From positions 2,911,821 to 2,955,445 of the forward strand of contig NZ_ML123034.1 of the NCBI RefSeq assembly GCF_003846185.1: a stretch of 43,625 nucleotides of DNA. Reading direction: 5' to 3'. The translations under genes and the position numbers were made by a program. The notes beneath the pieces were generated by a model. The model was not told the origin of the DNA. It saw only the letters and a program-made list of their open reading frames with translations, and ran no database searches. The DNA comes from Streptomyces sp. ADI96-02. Lineage in GTDB: Bacteria > Actinomycetota > Actinomycetes > Streptomycetales > Streptomycetaceae. Position 1 is the first letter of the stretch. Each line of letters starts with the position of its first letter. Positions 15,519 through 24,918 of this stretch are shown here, piece by piece.

Positions 15519-18500
15519 TCAGCCGCGCGGGCGCCGGCCCCCGCCCCGCGGCCTCTCGTCGTCGTCCGGTTCGCCGAGCAGTTCGTCGGCGAGCGTGGGC
15601 AGGTCGTCCAGCGGAGTCTCCTCGGCCCAGTCCGAGCGGGGGCGCTTGCGGCGGCTGCGCTCGCTCTCCCGCTGTTCGCGGGCCGCCCGGTCGGCCTCCG
15701 GATCGCTGACCTGCGGCAGCTCGCGCGTGCGCTCGTTCTCGCTCTCGGCCGGCGAGGCGGCGGGCCGCTCGTCCCGGAAGTAGCCCCGGGGCACGCGGTC
15801 GGAGGGCTGGTCGTCGCGCACGGGCGGCAGCACCGCCGTCTCCTCGGCGTCCTGGACGGCATGCCGGTCGGTGACCCGGGGCAGCATCGCCGTCTCGTCG
15901 TCCGCGAGCGACTTCCGGCCGGAGTCCGAACGGTTCCCGGAGTCCGTACGGTTCGGAGAGCCTGTACGCCCCTCGGAGCGCCCACGATCCTGGGCGGGCC
16001 GGTCGCCGTCGTCCCCGGTGCGCCGGTCGTCCTCGGGACGGGCCTTCGGCACCGGCTGGGTGACCTCGTTCGGGTTCACGACCGGCGTCGGCACCGTGAT
16101 CTCGTTGTCCGGCACGGACGGGCCCTCGGAACGGCCCCCGGACCGCGAGGCTGTCCCCGAACGGCCGGACTCCGCGGAACGAGCAGCGTCGGAACGGGCC
16201 GCCTCAGCACGAGCCGCCTCCGCACGAGCGGCCTCCGCACGAGCCGCCTCCGCTCGGGCCGCCTCCGCACGGGCCGCGTCCGCTCGCGCGGCCTCCGCCT
16301 GGGCGGCCTCCGTACGAGCAGCCGCCTCGGCCTCGGCCCGGCGACGCGCCTCCTCGGCACGCACCAGGGCCTCCTCCGCCCTGCGCTGCTTCTCCAGGCG
16401 AAGCGCCTCGGCCTCCTTGCGCTGCCGGGCCTCCTCCTCGGCCTGCCTGCGCAGCCGTTCCTGCTCGGCCTCGCGGGCCCGCTCCTCGGCCTCCAGCCGA
16501 CGGCGGTCCTCCTCGGCACGGCGGCGGGCCTCCTCGGCGCGCTGCCGAGCCTCCTCGGCCTGGCGTTCGGCCTCGCGGCGGCGGGCCTCCTCCAGCTCGC
16601 GCTCCTTGCGCTCCTCCTCCTCGGCGCGCAGCCGGGCGAGCTGTTCCTGGCGCTCACGCTCCAGCCGCTCCTCCTCCGCCTTGCGGGCCGCTTCCTCCTC
16701 GGCCTTGCGCCGGGCCTCCTCCTCGGCCGCCCTGCGCGCCTCCTCGATGGCCTGGATCTCGGCCTCGGAGAGCGGCAGGAGCTGGTCGAGGCGGTGCCGG
16801 ACGACCGCGGTGATCGACTCCGGCTCCTGACCGGCGTCCACCACCAGATAGCGCGTCGGGTCGGCCGCGGCCAGCGTAAGGAAGCCGGACCGCACCCGGT
16901 CGTGGAACTCCGCCGGCTCCGACTCCAGCCGGTCCGGCGCCTCGGTGAACCGCTCCCGCGCGGTCCGCGGGTCGACGTCCAGCAGGACGGTCAGATGCGG
17001 TACGAGGCCGCCCGTCGCCCAGCGCGAGATCCGGGCGATCTCGGTCGGGGCCAGATCCCGTCCGGCGCCCTGGTAGGCGACGGAGGAGTCGATGTACCGG
17101 TCGGAGATGACGATCGCGCCGCGCTCCAGGGCCGGGCGGACGACGGAGTCGACGTGCTCGGCGCGGTCGGCGGCGTACAGCAGCGCCTCGGCGCGGTTGG
17201 AGAGACCGGCGGAGGAGACGTCGAGCAGGATCGACCGCAGCCGCTTGCCGATGGGCGTGGCCCCGGGCTCACGCGTCACGACGACCTCGTGGCCCTTGCC
17301 CCGGATCCAGTCGGCGAGCGCTTCGACCTGGGTGGACTTGCCGGCCCCGTCGCCGCCCTCCAGGACGAGGAAGAAACCGGTGGTGGCGGGCGCGACCGCC
17401 GGGTCGCCGCCGCGCAGCGCCTCGCGCAGGTCGCGGCGCAGCGGCACCCCGGCCCGGTCGTCCGTCTTGGCGAGGACGATCGCGGCGACCGGCAGCAGCA
17501 GTGCGCCGATCAGCATCAGCGCGTAGGCCGCTCCGCCGTGGGCGAAGACGAAGTCGCCGGAGCCCAGGCGGTGCCGTCCGATCGCGGCGGCGAGCAGCGG
17601 CCCGCCGACGGCTCCCAGCGCGACGGACACGCGGACGACGGCCTGGAGGTGTTCGGTGGTGCGGGCCCGCCGGAACTCCTCGGTCTCCTGGTCGACGACC
17701 GCGTGCCCGATGTTCGCGGCGACCCCGGCGGCGTATCCGGCCAGCAACGCGATCGCGAGGCCGGTGGCCGTGTCCGGGACCAGGCCGAGTGCGAGGAGCG
17801 CCAGTCCCGTGACGGCGGTCGCCAGCGCGAGCAGGCGGCGGCGCGACAGGGCGGGGAGCACCTTGCGGGCCGTGCGGATGCCGAGGGCGGTGCCGCCGGT
17901 GAGCCCGAGGATCAGCAGGGCGAAGGTCGCCGGTCCGCCGCCGAGGTCGACGGCGTGCAGCGCGGAAACCCCGCCGGCCGCGGCGATGGCCCCGGCGATG
18001 GCGGCGCAGACGCCGACGACCAGCGGGAGGGAGCCGGTGCGGCCCTTGTCGGGTCCGCTGCCGGAGGTGGGCCGGCGCAGCCCCTCCAGGGGCGAGCGCG
18101 GCCGGGGCGTCTGGGTACCGGGCAGTTCGAGGAAGTAGAGGACGGAGATGGAGGCGGAGAACAGACCGGCCGCCACGTAGGAGGCGAGGGCCGCCTGGTG
18201 GAAGGAGAACCACTCCAGGCCGGAGCCGAGGAGGTTGCCGACCAGCGTGGCCGCCAGCAGGACGACCGCGGCGGCGGGTACGGCGAGGAAGTTGGTGCGC
18301 AGCGACAGCCGGCGCAGGGCGTCGAGGTGATCGGGCAGCGGGCGTACGGCAGCGCCTTCGATGGGCGGTGGGGGCAGCAGCGCGGGGGCGGCGCTCTCCT
18401 TGGCCACCGCCCACAGGCGCTCTGCGGCACCGGTCACGAAGACGGTCACGAGGATCAGCGTGAGCGCCTGGTCGGGCGTCCAGTCGATCCACAGGGGGGC

Positions 18501-18896
18501 GATGACCAGGGCGGCGAGCCGCAGCCCGTCCACCCCGATCATCAGCCATCGCCGGTCGAGTGGCCCGCCGGGTGCCGTGAGCGATGTCAACGGCCCCAGG
18601 AGTACGGCTCCGAAGAGCAGGGTGGAAAGGATCCGGGCGCCGAACACGGCGGCGACGGCGAAGGCCGCCCCGCGGTATCCGGTGCCGAATGAGCCCTCAA
18701 GGACCGCCGCTTGCAGCGACAGCAGCACCAGCACGAGAAGGGCGAGTGCATCGCCGATACCGCCGACGAGCTGGGCGCTCCACAACCGCTTCAGCGGGGG
18801 AACACGCAACAGGGCTCGTACGGCGCGCTCGCGTGAGTCTGCGGCAAGTGTGTCGGAGGTGGGGCTCACGACCGTTGGCTGCTCGGCTCGCGTCAT
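15519..18896 (-). CDS. tmk: Membrane protein / thymidylate kinase / coiled-coil fusion
   Basis: A 1125-residue three-part protein. Residues about 35-480 form an MFS-like bundle of roughly ten or more membrane helices (LALLVLVLLSLQAAVLE, FALLILGLTGG, YALMLIGALLLPVAAIVL). Residues about 507-705 are a complete dTMP kinase: P-loop LEGGDGAGKST, DR(Y) motif ISDRYIDSSVAYQGAGRDL, and LLDVDPRTARERF. Residues about 710-890 are a highly charged EEARRKAEEEA coiled coil. The remainder is an (ARAEA)n repeat and a disordered Arg/Pro/Asp-rich tail. The kinase phosphorylates dTMP for DNA synthesis; ordinary Tmk is about 210 residues. The fusion is known in Streptomyces (SCO3542-like), but what the membrane and coiled-coil parts do is unclear. 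A role in anchoring nucleotide supply at the membrane is inference. Confidence 0.93.
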   Translation of the reverse strand: MTRAEQPTVVSPTSDTLAADSRERAVRALLRVPPLKRLWSAQLVGGIGDALALLVLVLLSLQAAVLEGSFGTGYRGAAFAVAAVFGARILSTLLFGAVLLGPLTSLTAPGGPLDRRWLMIGVDGLRLAALVIAPLWIDWTPDQALTLILVTVFVTGAAERLWAVAKESAAPALLPPPPIEGAAVRPLPDHLDALRRLSLRTNFLAVPAAAVVLLAATLVGNLLGSGLEWFSFHQAALASYVAAGLFSASISVLYFLELPGTQTPRPRSPLEGLRRPTSGSGPDKGRTGSLPLVVGVCAAIAGAIAAAGGVSALHAVDLGGGPATFALLILGLTGGTALGIRTARKVLPALSRRRLLALATAVTGLALLALGLVPDTATGLAIALLAGYAAGVAANIGHAVVDQETEEFRRARTTEHLQAVVRVSVALGAVGGPLLAAAIGRHRLGSGDFVFAHGGAAYALMLIGALLLPVAAIVLAKTDDRAGVPLRRDLREALRGGDPAVAPATTGFFLVLEGGDGAGKSTQVEALADWIRGKGHEVVVTREPGATPIGKRLRSILLDVSSAGLSNRAEALLYAADRAEHVDSVVRPALERGAIVISDRYIDSSVAYQGAGRDLAPTEIARISRWATGGLVPHLTVLLDVDPRTARERFTEAPDRLESEPAEFHDRVRSGFLTLAAADPTRYLVVDAGQEPESITAVVRHRLDQLLPLSEAEIQAIEEARRAAEEEARRKAEEEAARKAEEERLERERQEQLARLRAEEEERKERELEEARRREAERQAEEARQRAEEARRRAEEDRRRLEAEERAREAEQERLRRQAEEEARQRKEAEALRLEKQRRAEEALVRAEEARRRAEAEAAARTEAAQAEAARADAARAEAARAEAARAEAARAEAARAEAARSDAARSAESGRSGTASRSGGRSEGPSVPDNEITVPTPVVNPNEVTQPVPKARPEDDRRTGDDGDRPAQDRGRSEGRTGSPNRTDSGNRSDSGRKSLADDETAMLPRVTDRHAVQDAEETAVLPPVRDDQPSDRVPRGYFRDERPAASPAESENERTRELPQVSDPEADRAAREQRESERSRRKRPRSDWAEETPLDDLPTLADELLGEPDDDERPRGGGRRPRG

Positions 18897-19252
18897 CCGC
18901 CCAGCCTATCGGCAGTGGTGCGGTGGCTGTCGGCGCGTCCGAACATATGGTCGCCGAGTTCCTGTATGAACGCTTTTCGGACGCCGCCGGGCCGCCAGGC
19001 CGGGCACGCCGTGTACGGATCCGGAACGGGAACGGCGCCGGCGGGACCGGAACCAGGGAACGGAGACGACCCAGGGAACGGAAACGGACGGAACGGGCGG
19101 GCGGGCAGCGGAGGGGAGGAGCCCGGGTCCGCACCGCCCCCGTATCCGTCCCGTCCCCCCGCGCCCGCCCCCGTACCCGACGAGGAGCCGAGGGGCAAGG
19201 AGTCGACGGGCAGGGCCGAGAAGCCGACGGGCAGGACCGAGGAGGCCGGGGG
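18897..19252. other. topA-tmk spacer, low-complexity
   Basis: Part of the 429-bp gap between the topA stop and the tmk start. It is rich in GGAACGG-type motifs (about 19020-19110) and GACGGGCAGG motifs (about 19205-19240). An open frame ending at 18893 overlaps the tmk start as ATGA, but its composition is low-complexity and I do not call it a gene. Confidence 0.4.
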
Positions 19253-19320
19253 CCGACCCGCCGAGGGGAGGCCGACCCGCCGAGGGGAGGCCGACCCGCC
19301 GAGGGGGGGCCGACCCGCCG
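19253..19320. repeat. 19-bp tandem repeat, about four copies
   Basis: Unit CCGACCCGCCGAGGGGAGG starts at 19253, 19272, 19291 and 19310, the last copy truncated. It lies immediately downstream of the topA stop codon (19326), in the sense of topA transcription. No spacers or CRISPR structure. Confidence 0.85.
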
Positions 19321-19325
19321 CCCCG

Positions 19326-22214
19326 TCAGTCCTCGGTGGCGGCCGAGGCGGAGGCGGTCCTCTTCGCCGTCGCGGCCTTCGTCGCCGTCTTCTTGGCCGT
19401 GGTCGCCTTCTTCGCGGTCGTGGTCTTCTTCGCCGCGGTCTTCTTGGCCGCCGTGGTCTTGGTGGCCGTCGTCTTCTTCGCGGCCGTCTTCTTGGCCGTC
19501 GTCTTCTTCGCCGGGGCCTTCTTCGCCGTCTTCTTGGCGGGTCCCTTGGCGCGCTTCTCGGCCAGGAGCTCGTAACCGCGCTCCGGCGTGATCTCCTCGA
19601 CGCTGTCGCCGGTCCGCAGGGTCGCGTTCGTCTCGCCGTCGGTGACGTACGCGCCGAAGCGGCCGTCCTTCACCACGACCGGCGCACCGCTGACCGGGTC
19701 GGTCCCCAGTTCCTTCAGCGGCGGCTTGGCCGCGGCCCGGCCGCGCTGCTTGGGCTGGGCGTAGATGGCGAGGGCCTCGTCGAGCGTGATGTCGAAGAGC
19801 TGGTCCTCGGAGGTCAGCGAACGGGAGTCCGTGCCCTTCTTCAGGTACGGGCCGTAGCGGCCGTTCTGCGCGGTGATCTCCACCCCCTCGGCGTCCTCGC
19901 CGACCACGCGCGGCAGCGACATCAGCTTGAGGGCGTCGGCGAGGGTCACCGTGTCCAGCGACATGGACTTGAAGAGGGAGGCGGTGCGCGGCTTCACCGC
20001 GTTCTTGCCGGTCTTCGGCGTGCCCTCGGGCAGCACCTCGGTGACGTACGGGCCGTAGCGGCCGTCCTTGGCGATGATCTGGTTGCCGCTGACCGGGTCC
20101 GCGCCGAGCTCGAAGTCGCCGCTGGGCTTGGCCAGCAGCTCCTCCGCCAGCTCGACCGTCAGTTCGTCGGGCGCCAGGTCCTCGGGCACGTCCGCGCGCT
20201 GGTGGCCCTCGGAGTCCTTCTCGCCGCGCTCGATGTACGGGCCGTAGCGGCCGACGCGGAGCTTGATGCCGTTGCCGACGGGGAAGGACGAGATCTCCCG
20301 GGCGTCGATCGCGCCGAGGTCGGTGACCAGTTCCTTCAGGCCGCCGAGGTGGTCGCCGTCGCCGTTGCCCGCGTCCGAGGCGGACCCGGCTCCGGCCGTG
20401 TCGTCGGCGGAGGCCGCGCCGAAGTAGAAGCGCTTGAGCCACGGCACGGACTGGGCCTCGCCCCGCGCGATGCGGTCGAGGTCGTCCTCCATACGGGCGG
20501 TGAAGTCGTAGTCGACGAGCCGGCCGAAGTGCTTCTCCAGCAGGTTGACCACGGCGAAGGAGAGGAAGGACGGGACGAGGGCCGTGCCCTTCTTGAAGAC
20601 GTAGCCCCGGTCCAGGATGGTGCCGATGATCGAGGCGTACGTCGACGGGCGGCCGATCTCGCGCTCTTCGAGCTCCTTGACCAGCGAGGCTTCGGTGTAG
20701 CGGGCGGGCGGCTTGGTGGCGTGCCCGTCGACCGACACCTCCTCGGCGGAGAGCGCGTCGCCCTCGGCCACCTGCGGCAGCCGCCGCTCGCGGTCGTCCA
20801 GCTCGGCGTTCGGGTCGTCCGCGCCCTCGACGTACGCCTTCATGAAGCCGTGGAAGGTGATCGTCTTGCCGGACGCGGAGAACTCGGCGTCGCGGCCGTC
20901 GCTCGCCCGGCCGCCGATCTTCACGGTGACGGAGTTGCCGACGGCGTCCTTCATCTGGGAGGCGACGGTCCGCTTCCAGATCAGCTCGTAGAGCCGGAAC
21001 TGGTCCCCGGTCAGCCCGGTCTCGGCGGGCGTGCGGAAGCGGTCGCCGGAGGGGCGGATCGCCTCGTGCGCCTCCTGCGCGTTCTTGACCTTGCCGGCGT
21101 ACGTACGCGGCTTGTCGGGCAGGTAGCTCGCCCCGTACAACTGCGTGACCTGCGCCCGCGCGGCGGAGACCGCCGTGTCGGAGAGGGTCGTGGAGTCGGT
21201 ACGCATATAGGTGATGAAGCCGTTCTCGTACAGCTTCTGCGCCACCTGCATGGTCGCCTTGGCGCCGAATCCCAGCTTGCGGCTCGCCTCCTGCTGGAGG
21301 GTCGTCGTACGGAACGGCGCGTACGGCGAGCGCCGGTACGGCTTCGACTCGACGGACCGGACGGCGAAGCTGGAGTCGGCGAGCGCGGCGGCCAGGGCGC
21401 GGGCGTTCGTCTCGTCCAGGTGCAGGGTCTGGGCGGAGCCGGCCTTGAGCTGCCCGTCGGGGCCGAAGTCGCGGCCCTGGGCGATTCGCCGGCCGTCGAC
21501 CGCGCTGAGGCGGGCGGTCAGGGTCGAGGGGTCGGAGGCGTCACCGGTGCGGCCGGTGGCGAACGTGCCGGTCAGGTCCCAGTACTCGGCGGAGCGGAAG
21601 GCGATGCGCTCGCGCTCCCGCTCGACGACGAGCCGGGTGGCGACGGACTGGACGCGGCCCGCCGAGAGCTTCGGCATGACCTTCTTCCACAGGACCGGCG
21701 AGACCTCGTAACCGTAGAGGCGGTCGAGGATGCGGCGGGTCTCCTGGGCGTCGACCATGCGCTGGTTGAGTTCGCGCGGATTGGCGACGGCGGCCCGGAT
21801 CGCGTCCTTGGTGATCTCGTGGAAGACCATCCGGTGGACCGGGACCTTGGGCTTGAGGACTTCCTGAAGGTGCCACGCGATGGCTTCGCCCTCGCGGTCC
21901 TCATCGGTGGCGAGGAAGAGTTCGTCGGACTCGGCCAGGAGCTGCTTGAGCTTCCTGACCTGGGCCTTCTTGTCCGCGTTGACGACGTAGATGGGCTGGA
22001 AGTCGTGTTCGACGTCCACGCCGAGGCGGCGTACCTCGCCGGTGTACTCGTCCGGGACCTCCGCCGCGCCGTTCGGGAGGTCGCGGATGTGCCCGACGCT
22101 CGCCTCGACGACGTATCCGGGGCCGAGATAGCCCTTGATCGTCTTCGCCTTGGCAGGCGACTCGACGATGACGAGTCGGCGGCCGCCCTGTGCGGTCTCG
22201 CTGGTCGGGGACAA
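19326..22214 (-). CDS. topA: DNA topoisomerase I
   Basis: A type IA topoisomerase of 962 residues that relaxes negative supercoils, essential in Streptomyces. The TOPRIM domain starts at GGRRLVIVESPAKAKTI and carries the acidic motif TDEDREGE (103-110). The catalytic tyrosine is Tyr336 in ITYMRTDS. Four C-terminal repeats follow, each marked by a GRYGPY-type motif (GRYGPYIERG, GRYGPYVTEV, GRYGPYLKKG, GRFGAYVTDG). The last about 75 residues are a lysine tail of AKKTA units, which in Streptomyces TopA is known to raise processivity. The start is TTG 22214 (reads LSPTSETAQGG), supported by GGAGAG about 10 nt upstream and by similarity to known Streptomyces TopA starts; the frame is open further upstream but unlike the family. 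Confidence 0.97.
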   Translation of the reverse strand: MSPTSETAQGGRRLVIVESPAKAKTIKGYLGPGYVVEASVGHIRDLPNGAAEVPDEYTGEVRRLGVDVEHDFQPIYVVNADKKAQVRKLKQLLAESDELFLATDEDREGEAIAWHLQEVLKPKVPVHRMVFHEITKDAIRAAVANPRELNQRMVDAQETRRILDRLYGYEVSPVLWKKVMPKLSAGRVQSVATRLVVERERERIAFRSAEYWDLTGTFATGRTGDASDPSTLTARLSAVDGRRIAQGRDFGPDGQLKAGSAQTLHLDETNARALAAALADSSFAVRSVESKPYRRSPYAPFRTTTLQQEASRKLGFGAKATMQVAQKLYENGFITYMRTDSTTLSDTAVSAARAQVTQLYGASYLPDKPRTYAGKVKNAQEAHEAIRPSGDRFRTPAETGLTGDQFRLYELIWKRTVASQMKDAVGNSVTVKIGGRASDGRDAEFSASGKTITFHGFMKAYVEGADDPNAELDDRERRLPQVAEGDALSAEEVSVDGHATKPPARYTEASLVKELEEREIGRPSTYASIIGTILDRGYVFKKGTALVPSFLSFAVVNLLEKHFGRLVDYDFTARMEDDLDRIARGEAQSVPWLKRFYFGAASADDTAGAGSASDAGNGDGDHLGGLKELVTDLGAIDAREISSFPVGNGIKLRVGRYGPYIERGEKDSEGHQRADVPEDLAPDELTVELAEELLAKPSGDFELGADPVSGNQIIAKDGRYGPYVTEVLPEGTPKTGKNAVKPRTASLFKSMSLDTVTLADALKLMSLPRVVGEDAEGVEITAQNGRYGPYLKKGTDSRSLTSEDQLFDITLDEALAIYAQPKQRGRAAAKPPLKELGTDPVSGAPVVVKDGRFGAYVTDGETNATLRTGDSVEEITPERGYELLAEKRAKGPAKKTAKKAPAKKTTAKKTAAKKTTATKTTAAKKTAAKKTTTAKKATTAKKTATKAATAKRTASASAATED

Positions 22215-22495
22215 CTTCGCTCTTCTCTCCGGTCGACACTCGATGGGCATCCGGGCAGCGTGGGAATGCTGCGCGCGGTGCTGTCGCTGCGGAGTGTGAC
22301 GGTACAACCCGCCCCCGTGTCAAACGGCAAAAGCCCGCAACGGCCACTCGAACGGTAACCCGACTTCCGCCATTCCTGCCGCCCGGACCGTCGGGTCCAC
22401 GCCGTGCACCTTCACGGCCTGCGGCTTTTCGGCGGCGCTCGCGGCGCCTTCCCGGCACCCCGCCGTCCCGGGCGTGGCACGGCCGGGGGCCGGAA

Positions 22496-22693
22496 TCAGA
22501 CGAGCGTGAAACACCACACGCCGAGGGCGAGGAAAACTACGCCGAAAAGCGTGGCGAGTGCGGTGGAGGCGGTGGGGCTCACACCGTGAAGCACCGGCGC
22601 GCGATGGGCGACGCGCGCCCCCGTCCAGGCCAGGAGAGCCGTACCGAACAGGGCGAAGGCCCCACTGGCGAAGACTGCTGAAACGCTCTCCAT
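22496..22693 (-). CDS. Small two-helix membrane protein
   Basis: 65 residues with two predicted transmembrane helices: about 5-25 (AVFASGAFALFGTALLAW) and about 43-63 (ALATLFGVVFLALGVWCF), joined by a basic loop with RVAHRAP. The start ATG 22693 is preceded by a GAGGGG stretch at about 9 nt. It lies between the methyltransferase and topA on the same strand, a position where Streptomyces relatives carry a similar short gene. Function unknown. Confidence 0.72.
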   Translation of the reverse strand: MESVSAVFASGAFALFGTALLAWTGARVAHRAPVLHGVSPTASTALATLFGVVFLALGVWCFTLV

Positions 22694-23084
22694 GTCGTAA
22701 CCCCTCGGCCGTCGCGGCGCCTGGCCCGGGGACCGCCCCGGGGCTCGGTGCCGGACCTTGGAGGCGGCCCGGCACGGGGAGGCTGCCACCCCGGGGCATC
22801 GACGACACGAACCCCGGGTGAACAGCACTCTCCCGCTGCCGGACGGCACACGGTCGGGCGCATGAGCGGTCGGGCACGCCGGGCGCGCCGGGGCGGAGGG
22901 AAGGCCGTTTCGTACGGCGGTGGCGGTGGCCGGGGCGGCCTGGGACCGGAACCCCGACGGAAGCGGAACGCGGACGACCGCTCCACGCGAAGCGGCTGGT
23001 GGGGAGGCACGGGCCGGCGGGGCGGACCCGGGAGGGGCACGGGAACGGAAGGAGGAACGGGAGCCTCCACGATCTCCGGTCCAA
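22694..23084. other. Gap with low-complexity GC-rich sequence
   Basis: No gene. Very GC-rich, with many short GGGACCGG/CGGAACGG-like repeats. Long open frames here on both strands are compositional artefacts. Confidence 0.4.
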
Positions 23085-23110
23085 GGCCCGTGCCCGCCCC
23101 GGCACGGGCC
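23085..23110 (-). terminator. Terminator of the methyltransferase gene
   Basis: GGCCCGTGCC, loop CGCCCC, GGCACGGGCC: a perfect 10-bp stem about 115 nt downstream of the stop at 23226. The intervening sequence is a C/G-rich GCCCAC/GGCCCC repeat zone. Confidence 0.6.
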
Positions 23111-23225
23111 CACGCCCGCTCGGGCCCACGCCCGCTCCGGCCCGGGTCCCGCCGACCCCGGCCCAAGGCCCGCGCGCCGGCCCCGGCCCCGGCCCGCGAC
23201 CTACTCACTCTCCGGCGCGGGCGGC

Positions 23226-24752
23226 CTACGCCGCCCCCGGCCCGGCGGCCGGCACCGGCTCCAGGAAGCCCTCCTCGACCAGCACCCGGATCGCCTGCGG
23301 GGTGCGGTCGCGCAGGAGCACCGGATCCTCGTTCATCAGCTGGGCGATGGCGTCCAGGATGCGCCCGGCGGGCAGCGAGCCGTCGCACACGCCCGCGAAC
23401 CCGGCGCCGACCGCGTCGACCTTGGTCGCCCGCATCATGCCGCGGTGCTGGCGCAGCACCACGTGCTCGGGGTCCTCGGCGCCGGGCATCCCGACCTGCT
23501 CCTGCACGACCTCGTCGGCGAGGACGAAGTGCCCGGCGAGCAGCGCGGCGTCGTCCTGGTCGCGGAGGTAGTCCTGACGGGCGAAGTGATCCTGGACGGC
23601 CTGCCCGAGCGGCTGCTGCACGGCGTGCGGCCACTCCTCGACGACGATGGACGGACGGCCCGCGGCAGCGGCGGCGGACTTGCGCAGCGTGATCCAGCCG
23701 AAGCCGACCGAGGTGGTCCCGCGCGCCTCGAACTCGTCCAGCCACGCCGCGTACCGCTCGGCGTACTCGGCGGGGTCGCCGCGGTGGTCGCCGCTGTCAC
23801 GGAGCCACAGCTCGGCGTACTGCGTGACGTCCTGGACCTCGCGCTGCACGATCCACGCGTCGCAGCCGTCCGGCACCCAGGAACGCAGCCGGTCCTGCCA
23901 CGTCTCGCCGTCCACGTGCTGCCAGTTGGCGAGGAACTGGGCGTAGCCGCCGTCGTTCAGGTGGTCGCCGGACCGCCGCACCAGGGTGCGGCACAGGTCG
24001 TCGCCGCCCATGCCGCCGTCCCGGTAGGTGAGGCGGGCGCCGGGAGAGATGACGAAGGGCGGGTTGGAGACGATCAGGTCGAAGGTCTCCGTGCCGACCG
24101 GCTCGAACAGCGAGCCCTCGCGCAGGTCGGCGGGGGCGGCGCCGGACAGGGCGAGGGTGAGGCGGGTGAACTCCAGCGCCCGGGGGTTGAGGTCCGTGGC
24201 GGTGACGCGGGCGGCGTGCTGGGCGGCGTGCAGTGCCTGGATGCCGGAGCCCGTACCGAGGTCGAGGGCCGAGGCGACCGGTGTGCGGACGGTGATGCCG
24301 GCGAGGGTGGTGGACGCTCCGCCGACTCCGAGGACGACGCCCTCCTCGCGCGAGCCGATCCCGCCCGCGCCGCCGACCGCGCATCCGAGGTCGGACACGA
24401 TGAACCAGTCCTCGCCGTCCGGACCGCCGTACGGGCGCACGTCCACGTTGGCGCGGACCGTGTCGCCCGCCTGCGTCACCCAGCCGTCCCGGACGCACTC
24501 CTCCAGGGGCAGGGCGGCACGGGCCTGTTCCTGTGGCACGGGGTTCTGGAGGAGGAACAGCCGCACCAGGGTGTCGAGCGGCGACACCCCGCGTGTGGCC
24601 CGCAGGGCTGGAACGGTCTCGCTGCGGGCGAGGGCGGCGTAGGCGGGTCCGCCGAGCCGGTCGAGGAGGCCGTCGGCGGTGAAGTCGGCGGCGAGCAGGG
24701 CCTCGCGGAGGGCGGCGGCATGGGCGGGTGCGGGAAGACCGGTCTTACTCAC
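23226..24752 (-). CDS. Class I SAM-dependent methyltransferase (NPPF motif)
   Basis: About 508 residues. An N-terminal helical/winged part (1-115, including RATRGVSPLDTLVRLFLLQN) precedes a Rossmann methyltransferase domain with SAM loop ALDLGTGSGIQALHAA (162-177), DLNPRALEFTRL (187-198) and catalytic SNPPFVIS (229-236). A C-terminal domain of about 170 residues completes it. The NPP[FY] motif is typical of enzymes that methylate nitrogen of nucleobases or glutamine (RlmG, RsmC, HemK types), so rRNA or protein methylation is likely, but the target is unknown. I chose GTG 24752 (VSKTGLPAPA). Much longer frames upstream read through the terminator of the next gene and are not credible. Confidence 0.88.
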   Translation of the reverse strand: MSKTGLPAPAHAAALREALLAADFTADGLLDRLGGPAYAALARSETVPALRATRGVSPLDTLVRLFLLQNPVPQEQARAALPLEECVRDGWVTQAGDTVRANVDVRPYGGPDGEDWFIVSDLGCAVGGAGGIGSREEGVVLGVGGASTTLAGITVRTPVASALDLGTGSGIQALHAAQHAARVTATDLNPRALEFTRLTLALSGAAPADLREGSLFEPVGTETFDLIVSNPPFVISPGARLTYRDGGMGGDDLCRTLVRRSGDHLNDGGYAQFLANWQHVDGETWQDRLRSWVPDGCDAWIVQREVQDVTQYAELWLRDSGDHRGDPAEYAERYAAWLDEFEARGTTSVGFGWITLRKSAAAAAGRPSIVVEEWPHAVQQPLGQAVQDHFARQDYLRDQDDAALLAGHFVLADEVVQEQVGMPGAEDPEHVVLRQHRGMMRATKVDAVGAGFAGVCDGSLPAGRILDAIAQLMNEDPVLLRDRTPQAIRVLVEEGFLEPVPAAGPGAA

Positions 24753-24784
24753 CCGCCCATTGTGGCCGCTCCCACCGACAACGG

Positions 24785-24821
24785 CAGCGGCCCGGACACA
24801 CGGAAGGTGTCCGGGCCGCTG
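24785..24821 (-). terminator. Terminator of the small lipoprotein gene
   Basis: CAGCGGCCCGGACAC / GTGTCCGGGCCGCTG, a perfect 15-bp stem with loop ACGGAAG, about 100 nt downstream of the stop at 24919. Confidence 0.85.
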
Positions 24822-24918
24822 ACGTACGGCGTCGGCCAGACCGCTGAGGCACGGCGCTGTCCGGGCCGCCGGGGTACGGCGCACGCTGCGGCGGATCTCC
24901 GCCGGAACGCGTGTCGCG

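Noticed and set aside
15507..18692. Very long open frame on the plus strand opposite the tmk fusion
   Set aside because: Its peptide is Arg/Gly/Asp-rich with no family resemblance. It is the antisense of a clear coding gene, a usual result of high GC at third positions.
18893..19198. 101-codon minus-strand frame overlapping the tmk start as ATGA
   Set aside because: The overlap looks like coupling, but the peptide is Gly/Pro/Ser low-complexity and I know of no such gene between topA and tmk in related species. Ribosome profiling would settle it.
19253..19320. CRISPR-like array
   Set aside because: The 19-bp units are head to tail without spacers and no cas genes are present.
18915..22358. 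Long plus-strand open frame opposite topA
   Set aside because: Antisense shadow of topA; no ribosome-binding site or motif.
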